From Streptosporangium saharense (lineage in GTDB: Bacteria; Actinomycetota; Actinomycetes; Streptosporangiales; Streptosporangiaceae), in the NCBI RefSeq assembly GCF_014203715.1, contig NZ_JACHJP010000002.1:496001-560000 (forward strand): a stretch of 64,000 nucleotides of DNA. Reading direction: 5' to 3'. The notes below the pieces were generated by a model. It had not been told where the DNA came from. It was given only the letters and a program-made list of their open reading frames with translations, and did no database searches. A program made the translations under genes and the position numbers. Numbering within the stretch: the first letter of the stretch is position 1; each line of letters opens with the position of its first letter. Positions 9,799 through 19,056 of the stretch are shown piece after piece.

Positions 9799-10907
9799 GC
9801 GGGCACTCGCAGCCGGACCAGGAAGATCTCGTCCCGCTCCCCCGACTCCAGCGTGCCGCCGAGAAGCTCGGCCCGTTCCCGCATGCCCACGATCCCGTAT
9901 CCTCCCCCGGGCGTCCCCGGCCTGTCCGCGACGGGGTTGGTGACCTCAAGCTCGCAGAAGCCGCCGTGGAAGCCGAGCCGTACGGTCGCGGGAGAGCCGG
10001 GGGCGTGGCGGCGCACGTTGGTGACGGCCTCCTGCGCGGTGCGGATCACGGCCAGCTCGGTCTCCGGCGGCAGGCGCCGTTCCTGGCTCGGCAGCAGCAG
10101 GACGCACTCCTGCCCTGTGGCGGCGTGGAACTCCTCGGCCAGTCTCCGCAGCGCCTCCGGCAGCGGCGGCTGGTTCTCCCGCAGCGCGGAGACGGCCCTG
10201 CGGGCCTCGTCGAGACCGTTCCTGGCCAGGTCACCGGCGCGCTCGACGCGTTCGAGGGCCTCGGCGGCCCGGTCGGCGCGCAGCAGCATCCTGGCCCCTT
10301 CGAGGTGCACGACCTGCGCCGACAGGCTGTGGGCGAGGATGTCGTGGATCTCCCTGGCGATGCGGGCGCGCTCGGCGAGCACCGCCTCGCGCTCCTGGGC
10401 GCTCCTGGCGGCCCTGCGCTCCCTGATCGTGTAGGCGATCATGAAGACCATACAGACGCTGAAGGCCAGGCTGAGGTCCCGGTCCAGGGCACCGGCCACG
10501 GCTCCGGACACGAGCAGCCCGCCCAGCGCGAGCAGCCCGATCGGCAGCGAGTGGGCGAAGGGATACCTGACGGCGGCGGTCCCCACCCCGAAGAGCAGGA
10601 CCGCGACGGCGGGTCCGTCGGCGGCCACCGCGTCCAGGCAGACCGTGAGCAGCACCGCGAGGCCGAGGGCCACGACCTTGACGGGCACCCCGAGGAGCGG
10701 CAGGCGCGGTGAGGGCGCGGCCGCCGAGGGCAGGATCGCCACGGCCAGGAGCCCGGCGACCGCGACGGCGAGGACCGTGACCACGAGCCCCTCCCCCGTC
10801 AGGCCGAACCCGGGCCCCGACCTCGCCTGCGCCAGCAGGAACAGCGCGATCACCCCGGTCCGCAGGACGACGGGGGCGAGCGCGCTCTCCCGGTGTTGCC
10901 TCGTCAC
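9795..10907 (-). CDS. DesK/NarX-type sensor histidine kinase
   Basis: About 370 residues. The N-terminal half has several hydrophobic segments. A HisKA_3-type dimerisation helix follows with the phospho-acceptor His in AREIHDILAHSLS, then a HATPase domain ending near GGGYGIVGMRERAELLGG. The frame is open upstream to 10970; I prefer the GTG at 10907 because it gives a normal short cytoplasmic leader, though this start is not certain. It partners the response regulator it overlaps. Its own start is 10 bp after the stop of the upstream membrane gene. Confidence 0.88.
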   Translation of the reverse strand: MTRQHRESALAPVVLRTGVIALFLLAQARSGPGFGLTGEGLVVTVLAVAVAGLLAVAILPSAAAPSPRLPLLGVPVKVVALGLAVLLTVCLDAVAADGPAVAVLLFGVGTAAVRYPFAHSLPIGLLALGGLLVSGAVAGALDRDLSLAFSVCMVFMIAYTIRERRAARSAQEREAVLAERARIAREIHDILAHSLSAQVVHLEGARMLLRADRAAEALERVERAGDLARNGLDEARRAVSALRENQPPLPEALRRLAEEFHAATGQECVLLLPSQERRLPPETELAVIRTAQEAVTNVRRHAPGSPATVRLGFHGGFCELEVTNPVADRPGTPGGGYGIVGMRERAELLGGTLESGERDEIFLVRLRVPA

Positions 10908-10917
10908 GCCATGGACG

Positions 10918-11418
10918 TTACCGATCCCGCGCGACCTGCGGCGCGGCGGGCACCCATTCGGCTCCGGCAAACGTGCGTCCCCTCCGGGCGACCAGGACGG
11001 CCTGGGCCGCGACGGTCAGGCCCGCGAAGACGAGGGCGGCGGCCGGCCGGTAGGTGAGGCCGAGCGCGCCACCCGCGGCGAACAGGGCGAGGCGGGCGGC
11101 GAAGGAGACCAGCCAGGCCAGCAGGGTCCACCCGGTGCCCCTGGACCAGGCGACCCCGTCCGCGTCCCGCCACACCCGCACGGTCCAGGCGCGCAGGGCG
11201 CCGAAGGCGAGGGCCATGGCCACCTCGACGGCGACCACGGCGACCCCGAGGACGGAGAACCCCGTGTCGAACAGGCCCCCGCCGTACACGCCGGCCACCG
11301 TGAGGACGAGGCCGAAGACCAGGAGGCCGCGGCTCCGCGCGGGCCGGGTCCGCATCTGGCGGTAGACGACGAGGGCGAGGACGAGGAGGGAGAGGGCGGC
11401 GATCTGCAGCGGTTCCAT
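10918..11418 (-). CDS. Four- to five-span membrane protein, function unknown
   Basis: A 166-residue protein with several hydrophobic segments (about 5-20, 31-50, 54-75, 98-120, 126-146), resembling small DUF1453/CcdC-like membrane proteins, although I cannot confirm the family. It is the first gene of an operon with a histidine kinase and response regulator. It may therefore be part of the sensing unit or a regulated target. No catalytic motif is visible. Confidence 0.7.
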   Translation of the reverse strand: MEPLQIAALSLLVLALVVYRQMRTRPARSRGLLVFGLVLTVAGVYGGGLFDTGFSVLGVAVVAVEVAMALAFGALRAWTVRVWRDADGVAWSRGTGWTLLAWLVSFAARLALFAAGGALGLTYRPAAALVFAGLTVAAQAVLVARRGRTFAGAEWVPAAPQVARDR

Positions 11419-11725
11419 GGCCTCGACGGTAGGGACGGCGGCCCCGGCCCGGATCGGAGCACGGGTGGAGACCGGAGATCTCCACCCGAGGGTGGAGACG
11501 CGGGTCGTGTGGCCCTGATGTCAGGAGAGGCCGACTTTCAGGACAGTTGTCGGCGTCTGAACCGTTGCGGACACTCTGATGGTCGCCGCACGCCAGACGG
11601 GGGGAGCCGATCCGGCGGGGCGTCCACCGGGGGTCCGTGACGCGGAAAACCGTTTGACGGGGGTTTTAGCCTTTACGGGCCCTTCAGGCGAAAGTCGAAG
11701 ACAGTGAGGAGCGTGCCGCCTGCTG
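11419..11725. other. Divergent intergenic region
   Basis: This gap separates the leftward two-component operon from the rightward ABC exporter genes. Apart from the GGTGGAGA array at its left end I see no coding potential. The stretch 11640-11700 (GACGGGGGTTTTAGCC and neighbours) is AT-richer and probably carries the exporter promoter, but I could not set boxes with confidence. Confidence 0.5.
11464..11498. promoter_or_regulatory. Triple GGTGGAGA operator-like array
   Basis: Three copies of an 8-bp word alternate in orientation: GGTGGAGA at 11464-11471, its exact complement TCTCCACC at 11479-11486, and GGTGGAGA at 11491-11498. The last two make a perfect 8-4-8 palindrome. The array is 46 bp upstream of the start of the membrane protein-kinase-regulator operon. 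It is a good candidate for the binding site of the operon's own NarL-type regulator (inference). Confidence 0.55.
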
Positions 11726-13510
11726 ATGCCCCCTGATACCGGTACCACCCGTTCCCGCCGCCTAAGAACCGCCTCCCTGTGGCGGCTGCGGTCCTACCTT
11801 CGTCCCTACACGACCCGGCTGGTCCTCATCTGGCTGGCCGCCCTGACCGGGGTCGGGATCGGCATCGCCGTCCCGCTGATCGGCAGGGAGATCATCGACG
11901 GCCCCGTCGCCCACGGCGACTCCGGCGCGCTGCTTCCGCTGGCCCTGCTCGCGCTGGCCCTCGGCACGAGCGAGGCGCTGCTGGTCCTGCTGCGCCGGTG
12001 GTTGCTCGGCGAGGCCGTACTCGGCGTGGAGACCAGCATCCGCGACGACCTCTACGCCCACCTCCAGCGGCTGCCGATGGGCTTCCACGGCGCCTGGCAG
12101 TCCGGGCAGTTGCTGTCCCGCGCGACGACCGACCTGTCGGCGATCCGGCGCTTCCTCGGCTTCGGCATGCTCTTCCTGGTCCTGATCAGCGTCCAGATCG
12201 TGACGGTCACCGGCCTGCTGCTGAACATGTACTGGCCGCTCGGCCTGCTGGTCGCCGCCTCGGCGCTGCCGATCGCCCTCATCTCGCTGCGGTTCGAACG
12301 CCGCTACGTGGACGCCTCCCGCAGGGTCCAGGACCAGCAGGGCGACCTGGCCACCGTGATCGAGGAGTCCGCCGCGGGCATCCGCACGATCAAGGCGTTC
12401 GGGCGCGGGCCGTACGTCGGCGGCGTCTTCGGACGGGAGGCGCTGAAGGTCTACCGCACCGCGATGGAGAAGGTGGGGCTCTCCTCCCGTTTCTTCACCT
12501 TCCTTGAGGTGATCCCCAACGTCACCCTCGCCGTGGTGCTGCTGACCGGCGCGCTCGCGGTCGGCTCGGGAGCGCTGACCCTGGGCACGCTGGTGGCCTT
12601 CACCACGCTGATGCTGCAACTGGTGTGGCCCATCTCCGCGCTCGGTTTCATCCTGGTGATGGGCCAGGAGGCGATGACCGCGGCCGACCGGGTGCTGGAG
12701 GTCCTGGACACCGAGCCCGCCATCGTCGGCGGCACCGACGCGGTCGGACGGCCCCGGGGGCACCTGCGCTTCGAGGGGGTCGGCTTCACCTTCCCCGGTA
12801 CGGACAGGCCGGTGCTGCGCGACGTCTGGCTCGACGTCCGCCCCGGGGAGACGGTCGCCGTCGTCGGCGCGACCGGCTCTGGCAAGACCACGCTGACCTC
12901 CCTGGTGCCGCGCCTGCACGACGTCACCGAGGGCCGGGTCACCCTCGACGGCCACGACGTGCGGGACCTGTCGCTGGCCGCGCTGCGCACCATGGTCGCC
13001 ACGGCCTTCGAGGAGCCGACGCTGTTCTCGATGAGCGTCAGGGAGAACCTCACGCTGGGACGGCACGACGCCACCGAGGAGGAGATCGCCGCGGCGATCG
13101 GGATCGCCCAGGCCGGGTTCGTCCACGACCTGCCGTGGGGGCTGGAGACCAGGATCGGCGAGCAGGGGATGTCGCTGTCCGGCGGGCAGCGCCAGCGCCT
13201 GGCCCTGGCCCGTGCCGTCCTGGCCAGGCCGAAGGTCCTGGTCCTTGACGACACCCTGTCCGCCCTGGACGTCGAGACCGAGGCCCTGGTCGAGGAGGCG
13301 CTCAGGCGGGTGCTGCGGGACGCGACCGGCATCGTCGTCGCGCACCGCGCCTCGACGGTGCTGCTCGCCGACCGGGTCGCGCTGCTGCTCGACGGCACGA
13401 TCGCCCATGTCGGCCCCCATCACGAGCTGCTGGCGAGGGTGCCCGAGTACCGGGCGCTGCTGTCGGCGGGCCTGGACGAGCCGCTGGACGAACAGGAGGC
13501 GCTGCTGTGA
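11726..13510 (+). CDS. ABC exporter half-transporter with a degenerate ATP site
   Basis: A 594-residue type IV ABC half-transporter: six membrane helices (about 20-310), then one nucleotide-binding domain. Walker A is GATGSGKTT and the signature is a canonical LSGGQRQ. Two key positions are altered: the Q-loop reads EEPTLF (Glu for Gln), and the Walker B reads VLVLDDTLSALD, with Asp in place of the catalytic Glu. This is the pattern of the non-hydrolytic subunit of heterodimeric exporters. The stop overlaps the start of the next ABC gene. The substrate is unknown. Confidence 0.92.
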   Translation: MPPDTGTTRSRRLRTASLWRLRSYLRPYTTRLVLIWLAALTGVGIGIAVPLIGREIIDGPVAHGDSGALLPLALLALALGTSEALLVLLRRWLLGEAVLGVETSIRDDLYAHLQRLPMGFHGAWQSGQLLSRATTDLSAIRRFLGFGMLFLVLISVQIVTVTGLLLNMYWPLGLLVAASALPIALISLRFERRYVDASRRVQDQQGDLATVIEESAAGIRTIKAFGRGPYVGGVFGREALKVYRTAMEKVGLSSRFFTFLEVIPNVTLAVVLLTGALAVGSGALTLGTLVAFTTLMLQLVWPISALGFILVMGQEAMTAADRVLEVLDTEPAIVGGTDAVGRPRGHLRFEGVGFTFPGTDRPVLRDVWLDVRPGETVAVVGATGSGKTTLTSLVPRLHDVTEGRVTLDGHDVRDLSLAALRTMVATAFEEPTLFSMSVRENLTLGRHDATEEEIAAAIGIAQAGFVHDLPWGLETRIGEQGMSLSGGQRQRLALARAVLARPKVLVLDDTLSALDVETEALVEEALRRVLRDATGIVVAHRASTVLLADRVALLLDGTIAHVGPHHELLARVPEYRALLSAGLDEPLDEQEALL

Positions 13511-15357
13511 GCGGGACGACGGAGAAGAGTCCGGAGACGGACTGGCGGGGCGTCGCCGCGGAGAACCAGGACGAGTTGCCGGAGCGGATCTCGTTCCTGC
13601 TGCGCGCCCGGTCAAGGCGGCTGCTGGCCGAGCTGCTGCGGCCGTACCGGCGCGAGATCGCGGTGCTCGTCGCGGTCATCGTGCTGTGCAACGGCGCCTC
13701 GCTGGCCATCCCCTTCCTGGTCAAGGTGGGCATCGACTCGGGCATCCCGCCGATGGCCTCGGGGCAGGGTCCGGGCACGCTCGTCACGGTCGTCGCGGCG
13801 GTGCTGGTGGCCGCCGCGATCCAGGCGGCGACCCGCCAGGTGTTCCTCAGGCGCGCGGGCCGGATCGGCCAGGACGTCCTGCTCGAACTGCGGCGGCGGG
13901 TCTTCGCCCACTTCCAGCGCCTCTCGCTGTCCTTCCACGAGGACTACACCTCCGGCCGGGTCGTCTCCCGGCTCACCTCCGACATCGACGCCATCTACGA
14001 GATGCTCGAATCCGGCTTCGACGGGCTGGTCACCGCGGTGCTGACGCTGACCGGCACCGCCGTCCTGCTCCTCGTCCTGGACGTACGGCTCGGCCTGGTG
14101 GCGCTGCTTCCGCTGCCGGTGCTGCTGCTGTTCACCCGCTGGTTCCGGCGGCAGTCGAGCATCACCTACCGCAGGACGCGGGAGACGATCGCGCTGCTGA
14201 TCGTGCACTTCGTGGAGTCGATGGCCGGGATCAGGGCGGTCCAGGCCTTCCGCAGGGAGTCGCGCAACCAGGAGATCTTCGCCGGGCTCAACGTCGACTA
14301 CCGGGACGCCAACGTCAGGGGCATGCGCCTGATCGCGATCTTCTCGCCGGGCGTCAAGCTGATCGGGAACGTCACGATCGCCGCGATCCTGTTCTACGGC
14401 GGATGGCTGGCGCTCGGCGGGCAGGTCACGGTCGGTGTGCTGGCCGCCTTCCTGCTCTACCTGCGCCAGTTCTACGAACCAATGCAAGAAATATCACAAT
14501 TCTATAACACTTTTCAGTCGGCGGGGGCGGCACTGGAGAAGCTCTCCGGCGTGCTTGAGGAGCGCCCCGCCGTCGCCGAGCCACGCGATCCCGTTCCTCT
14601 CGTACGGCCCCGCGGCCTGGTCAGGTTCGAGGCGGTCGAGTTCTCCTACCTGGACGGGACCCCCGTGCTGCCCAGGATGGACCTGACGATCCCCGCGGGG
14701 CAGAGCGTGGCGCTGGTCGGCACGACGGGGGCGGGCAAGACCACGCTGGCCAAGCTCGTGGCGCGGTTCTACGACCCGGTCGCCGGGCGCGTGCTGCTGG
14801 ACGGGGTCGATCTGCGCGACCTGGACGACAGGTCACTGCGGGAGGCGGTGGTCCTGGTGACGCAGGAGAACTTCCTGTTCACCGGGTCGATCGCCGACAA
14901 CATCAGGTTCGGCAGGCCGGAGGCGACCATGGACGAGGTCGTCGAGGCCGCCACGGCGGTCGGCGCCCACGGGTTCGTCGCCGCGCTCGCCGAGGGCTAC
15001 GACACACAGGTGGGCAAGCACGGCGGACGGCTGTCGGCGGGTCAGCGCCAGCTCGTCGCCTTCGCGCGGGCCTTCCTCGCCGACCCCGCGGTGCTGATCC
15101 TCGACGAGGCGACCTCCAGCCTCGACGTGCCGGGCGAACGGCTGGTGCAGCGGGCGATGCGCACGGTCCTGGCCGACCGGACCGCGCTGATCATCGCGCA
15201 CCGCCTCTCGACCGTCGAGATCGCCGACCGGGTCCTGGTGATGGAGGGCGGCCGGATCGTCGAGGACGGGCCACCCGAGCGACTCGTCAGGGACGCGGGC
15301 CGCTTCGCGGGTCTGCACCGGGCCTGGCTGGAGAGCGTCTCCGACCTTCCCCGCTGA
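13507..15357 (+). CDS. ABC exporter half-transporter, catalytic partner
   Basis: A 616-residue half-transporter with an N-terminal membrane domain and one nucleotide-binding domain. Walker A (GTTGAGKTT), Q-loop (VTQENFLF) and Walker B (LILDEATSSLD) are intact, while the signature is LSAGQRQ, a G-to-A variant. Paired with the upstream protein, this predicts one active and one degenerate ATP site, the usual heterodimer design. The GTG start overlaps the upstream stop by 4 bp. An odd AT-rich patch of rare codons lies at about 14480-14517 in the last membrane-helix region. Confidence 0.92.
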   Translation: MSGTTEKSPETDWRGVAAENQDELPERISFLLRARSRRLLAELLRPYRREIAVLVAVIVLCNGASLAIPFLVKVGIDSGIPPMASGQGPGTLVTVVAAVLVAAAIQAATRQVFLRRAGRIGQDVLLELRRRVFAHFQRLSLSFHEDYTSGRVVSRLTSDIDAIYEMLESGFDGLVTAVLTLTGTAVLLLVLDVRLGLVALLPLPVLLLFTRWFRRQSSITYRRTRETIALLIVHFVESMAGIRAVQAFRRESRNQEIFAGLNVDYRDANVRGMRLIAIFSPGVKLIGNVTIAAILFYGGWLALGGQVTVGVLAAFLLYLRQFYEPMQEISQFYNTFQSAGAALEKLSGVLEERPAVAEPRDPVPLVRPRGLVRFEAVEFSYLDGTPVLPRMDLTIPAGQSVALVGTTGAGKTTLAKLVARFYDPVAGRVLLDGVDLRDLDDRSLREAVVLVTQENFLFTGSIADNIRFGRPEATMDEVVEAATAVGAHGFVAALAEGYDTQVGKHGGRLSAGQRQLVAFARAFLADPAVLILDEATSSLDVPGERLVQRAMRTVLADRTALIIAHRLSTVEIADRVLVMEGGRIVEDGPPERLVRDAGRFAGLHRAWLESVSDLPR

Positions 15358-15373
15358 CCTGTCGAAGAAAAGG

Positions 15374-15410
15374 GGCGGTGGCCCGGACCTCGTGGGTCCG
15401 GGCCACCGCC
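15374..15410. terminator. Bidirectional terminator hairpin
   Basis: Perfect 16-bp arms (GGCGGTGGCCCGGACC and its complement) around a short loop, between the convergent ABC exporter and peptidase genes. On the minus strand the stem is followed by a CCCCTTTTCTTC stretch and on the plus strand by TGGGTCTTT, so it can serve both transcripts. Confidence 0.85.
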
Positions 15411-15453
15411 TGGGTCTTTCCGGGGGTTCCCGCTGGTTCTCGGGGGTTTCCCG

Positions 15454-18400
15454 CTAGAAGGAGATGCTCCAGGAGTTGACCACTCCGGTGTCGCCCTGGA
15501 AGTAGTCACCGACCATGAGCGACCAGGTGCCGTTGCCGAGCCTGGAGGGGTTGCTCACGGTGAAGGTGACCGGCCCGTTGTAGGGGGTGCAGGCCTGGTA
15601 GCCCTCGTACTTCAGCACCCGGGAGGATCCGTTCGGCTGGTAGAGGGTGATGCGCACGTCCTGCGAGCAGGTGTGCTGGATGTCGGCCGTCACGGTGAAC
15701 GTGCTGCCGGGGGCCCCGTCGAGGTTGACGTCGATGTCGGTGTAGTCCTGGTAACCGTCGTTGATCTCGAAGGGCGTGTCGTTGGTGAAGGTGCGCCCGC
15801 CGCCGGTGCCGCCGACGGTGAGGGTGAAGACGGCCGAGCGGTTGGCGCTCGTCCCGTTGCCGTTGAGGCTGATGGAGTAGGTGCCCGCCGGGGTCGTGGA
15901 CGAGGTGGTGATGCTGACCGAGGAGCTCTGCCCGCTGGTGACGGTCGCCGGGCTGAAGCTCACGTTCGCCCCCGAGGGGACGCCGGTGGCGTTGAGCGAG
16001 ACCGACTGGGCGTTGCCCGAGGTGGTCTGGGTGTTCAGCGTCGCCGTGGTCGAGCCACCGGCCTGGACCGTGGCCGAGGACGGGCTGACCGAGACCGAGA
16101 AGTCGTCGGTCGGCGGCGGGGTGTCGCCACCGACGGCGCCCTTCCAGATCGCGTACGCGGCGGCGTCAGCAGCCCGGTCGAGGATGGTGTCGTTGATGTT
16201 GCTGGTGGTGTCACAGGCGGAGTGGTAGCAGGAGTCGTAGGCCCTGCCCGCCGTACCGCCCCACTTGGTGGCCTGCGCCGAGGTCTTGGTGGCGCTGGCG
16301 CCCGCGGCCACACCCGAGGTCGCGATGCCCGCGTTGCGGAAGGAGGCGTCGTCGGAACGGTTCGCGCCCTCGACGTTCTCCTCGGTCTGGACCCCGATGC
16401 TCGTGTAGAACGCCTTGAGGTCGGTAGCCGCGGCGGTGTTGATGTTGTTGATGAAGTAGCCGCCGTTGGGCGAGCCGGTCATGTCGTAGTTGTAGTAGAC
16501 CTTGATCTTGGAACGCTCGGTCGAGCTGAGCGAGTTGACGTAGAACTTCGAGCCGAGCAGCCCCTGCTCCTCGTCGGTCCACCAGCCGAAGCGCACGTGC
16601 TTCGTCATGGTGGGGTTCTTGGCGGCGAGGGTCAGCGCGACCTCAAGCAGGTTGGCCGAGCCGGAGCCGTTGTCGTTGATGCCGGGGCCCGCGGCGACGC
16701 TGTCGAGGTGGGCACCGGACATGACGACCTGGTTGGCGTCACCGCCCGGCCAGTCGGCGATCAGGTTGGGACCCGCGCCACCGGTGCAGCCCGAGGTGCA
16801 GCTCTGCCGGGTCACGGTGTAGCCCGCGGCGCGCAGCTTGTTCTCGACGTAGGTCACCGAGGCCGTGTAGCCCGCGCCGGTCGAGCGGCGGTTGCCGCCG
16901 TTGCTGCTGGCGATGCTCTGGAACTGCTGCAGGTGAGCCTTGACGTTGGTCAGGCTGATGTCGGGGATCTCGCCGCCGCCGGGCCCGCCGCCCGTGACGG
17001 TCAGCGAGTACGTCGCGGTCTTGTCGACCTCGGTGCCGTCCGCGGTGACCGTGATCGACGAGGTGCCGTTCGGCGTGTTCGACGAGGTGGTGACGGTCAG
17101 CGTCGAGGTCTGACCGGCGGTGATGGTCGCCGGGCTGAAGGAGGCGTTCGCCCCCGACGGCAGACCGGAGGCCCGCAGCGTGATGGACTGGGCGCTGCCG
17201 GCCGTCACCGTGGTGCTGACGGTCGAGGACGCCGACTGACCGGCCTGGACGCTGCCGGAGCCGGGGTTGAGGGAGACGGAGAAGTCGTTGCCGGGGGCGT
17301 TGCAGGTGCCCTCGTTGGCGCCGGCGGAGACGTTGACCGCGCTCCAGGCCGCCCTGACCGCGTTGAACTCGACGCAGCTGTTGGGGAAGAGCTGCTTGGC
17401 CGCGGCGACCGTGGCGGCGCGCGCCTTGGCGTGCGTCCACGGCGTGGTCTTGTTGTTGAGCCCGGCCATGAAGATCTGACCGGCCTTCTGGATGCCGATG
17501 CCGGTCAGGCTCGAAGAACCGGAGCAGACGGGGCTGGTCGGCTTGCCGCCACCGGGGTTGGTGCCCTCGGCGAGCAGGTAGAACCAGTGGTTCTGCGGAC
17601 CGGCCGCCGCGTGCACCTCGGTGTTCGGGATCGAGGAGCTGTAGCAGTCCGGGTCACCGTTGGTGCTCGGCTTGTACATGTAGCGGATCGGGCCCTGGCC
17701 GACCAGGTTGACCTCCTCGCCGACCTGGTAGTCCGGAGTGTCCTTGGAGTTGTTGGCGTAGTGCTCAAGCAGGGCGCCGAAGATGTCACCGGTCGACTCG
17801 TTCAGGCCACCGGCCTCGTTGCCGCTGCCCGCGCCGCCCGAGCCGGAGAACTGGAAGATGGCGTGGCCGTACTCGTGGCCCACGACGTCCATCGGGGTCG
17901 CCTGCTTGTTGTTGGCCTGGTTGTGGCCGAAGTTGGTGTAGGAGCCGTTCCAGTAGGCGTTGACGTCGTTCAGGCCGACCCGGGCGGGGAAGGCTCCGCC
18001 CTGGCCGTTGAAGCCGTTGCGGCCCAGCCAGTCCCTGAGCATGTTCCACTCGGTCTGCGCCGCGTACAGGGCGTCGACGCAGGCGGTCTCAAGGTTGGTG
18101 CCCGAGCCGTTGCCCCAGGAGTCGGTGCTCTTGGTGTACGGCGAGCCATTCTGACCACCACAGGCCAGACCGCTGCGGGTGGTGTCGCGCATGGTGTACG
18201 AACCGGACGAGCCCGAGGTCTGGATGGTGACCGGGTTGCCGTTGTAGAAGCTGTTGCCGGTGCCCGCGCGGACGTCGTCGTAGGAGTCCAGCACCGTGCC
18301 GGTCAGCGCGTCGACGAAGACGTGCAGCACGCTGGGCGCCTTCTCCGTCGCGCCGTTGACCACGACCTCCCACGCCAGCTTCGGCTGGGTGCCCGCGGCG

Positions 18401-18924
18401 TGGACCAGCAGGGTCGGGGTGCCGACGCTCTCCACCTTGGCGAGCTTGGCACGGGCGGTGGCCGCGGCCTTCGAGGCCGTGACCTTGGCGGTGACCCCGA
18501 CCTTGATCTCCGCCCGCTGACCGGACGCGACCTGGCCGAGCTGCTCGCCCACCCTGTCGGTGGTCACGATCACGTCGCCGCCGTAGACCGGCAGCCCGCG
18601 GTAGGTGCGGCTGTAGGTCAGGTACTGCAGGCCGTAGGCACCGTCGGTGGTCTTGACGAGGTTGAACTTGTCCTGCGCGCTCTTGCGCAGTGCCTTGGGG
18701 TCGGCGGCCAACGCCTTGCCCGCGTTCGTGATCGCACGGTCGCGGCCTGCGGTGTTGGGCGGGGTGAACGCCTTCTCTAGCTTCTGCGCTGCTCCCACGG
18801 GGGTGGGCTTCGCGTCCGTCGCGGACTTGGCCGCGTAGGCGCCGGGCGCGTTGGCGAACGTGGAAGCCGCCAGCGCCGCTGTCGCCAGTAGGGCGACGGC
18901 ACCTGTTCTGAGCTTGGATCTCAC
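15454..18924 (-). CDS. Secreted M4 metallopeptidase-M28 aminopeptidase fusion with P domain
   Basis: A 1156-residue secreted protein. A signal peptide (about 1-31) is followed by an FTP/PepSY-type propeptide (about 40-220). An M4 thermolysin-like domain has the zinc motif HEYGH (350-354) and the third ligand Glu in LNESTGD (E376). After an Ig-like domain (about 547-645) comes an M28 domain with metal ligands H739, D751, E785/E786, D814 and H901. A second Ig-like domain (about 941-1030) and a P/Homo-B domain (about 1045-1156) end the chain. Carrying two peptidases of different families on one chain is unusual; the likely role is extracellular protein digestion. GTG start with AGGAG nine bases upstream. 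Confidence 0.88.
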   Translation of the reverse strand: MRSKLRTGAVALLATAALAASTFANAPGAYAAKSATDAKPTPVGAAQKLEKAFTPPNTAGRDRAITNAGKALAADPKALRKSAQDKFNLVKTTDGAYGLQYLTYSRTYRGLPVYGGDVIVTTDRVGEQLGQVASGQRAEIKVGVTAKVTASKAAATARAKLAKVESVGTPTLLVHAAGTQPKLAWEVVVNGATEKAPSVLHVFVDALTGTVLDSYDDVRAGTGNSFYNGNPVTIQTSGSSGSYTMRDTTRSGLACGGQNGSPYTKSTDSWGNGSGTNLETACVDALYAAQTEWNMLRDWLGRNGFNGQGGAFPARVGLNDVNAYWNGSYTNFGHNQANNKQATPMDVVGHEYGHAIFQFSGSGGAGSGNEAGGLNESTGDIFGALLEHYANNSKDTPDYQVGEEVNLVGQGPIRYMYKPSTNGDPDCYSSSIPNTEVHAAAGPQNHWFYLLAEGTNPGGGKPTSPVCSGSSSLTGIGIQKAGQIFMAGLNNKTTPWTHAKARAATVAAAKQLFPNSCVEFNAVRAAWSAVNVSAGANEGTCNAPGNDFSVSLNPGSGSVQAGQSASSTVSTTVTAGSAQSITLRASGLPSGANASFSPATITAGQTSTLTVTTSSNTPNGTSSITVTADGTEVDKTATYSLTVTGGGPGGGEIPDISLTNVKAHLQQFQSIASSNGGNRRSTGAGYTASVTYVENKLRAAGYTVTRQSCTSGCTGGAGPNLIADWPGGDANQVVMSGAHLDSVAAGPGINDNGSGSANLLEVALTLAAKNPTMTKHVRFGWWTDEEQGLLGSKFYVNSLSSTERSKIKVYYNYDMTGSPNGGYFINNINTAAATDLKAFYTSIGVQTEENVEGANRSDDASFRNAGIATSGVAAGASATKTSAQATKWGGTAGRAYDSCYHSACDTTSNINDTILDRAADAAAYAIWKGAVGGDTPPPTDDFSVSVSPSSATVQAGGSTTATLNTQTTSGNAQSVSLNATGVPSGANVSFSPATVTSGQSSSVSITTSSTTPAGTYSISLNGNGTSANRSAVFTLTVGGTGGGRTFTNDTPFEINDGYQDYTDIDVNLDGAPGSTFTVTADIQHTCSQDVRITLYQPNGSSRVLKYEGYQACTPYNGPVTFTVSNPSRLGNGTWSLMVGDYFQGDTGVVNSWSISF

Positions 18925-19037
18925 TCTGGATGACTCCTCTCACAAGTCCCCTGGGGGGAAGGGACCAAGGAGCCGTGGCCGGCCAGGGCTGGACCAAAGG
19001 TGCCATTACTCCGACATGTCAGGAACCCTCCAGCTGT

Positions 19038-19056
19038 CCATAGCGCGTCGCTATGG
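19038..19056. promoter_or_regulatory. Palindrome upstream of the peptidase gene
   Basis: A perfect 8-3-8 palindrome, CCATAGCG-CGT-CGCTATGG, about 114 bp upstream of the peptidase start. Two TGATCA sites follow at 19059-19064 and 19085-19090. It is a candidate operator for control of the secreted peptidase; the regulator is unknown. Confidence 0.45.

Noticed and set aside
11726-15357. ABC exporter pair as the enediyne self-resistance pump
   Set aside because: It is about 10 kb outside the cluster edge with unrelated operons between; there is no sequence evidence of a link.
15673-18780. A 1035-codon plus-strand frame opposite the peptidase gene
   Set aside because: Antisense GC-rich shadow with Arg/Val/Gly-rich composition and no domain; the minus-strand protein has complete catalytic motifs.
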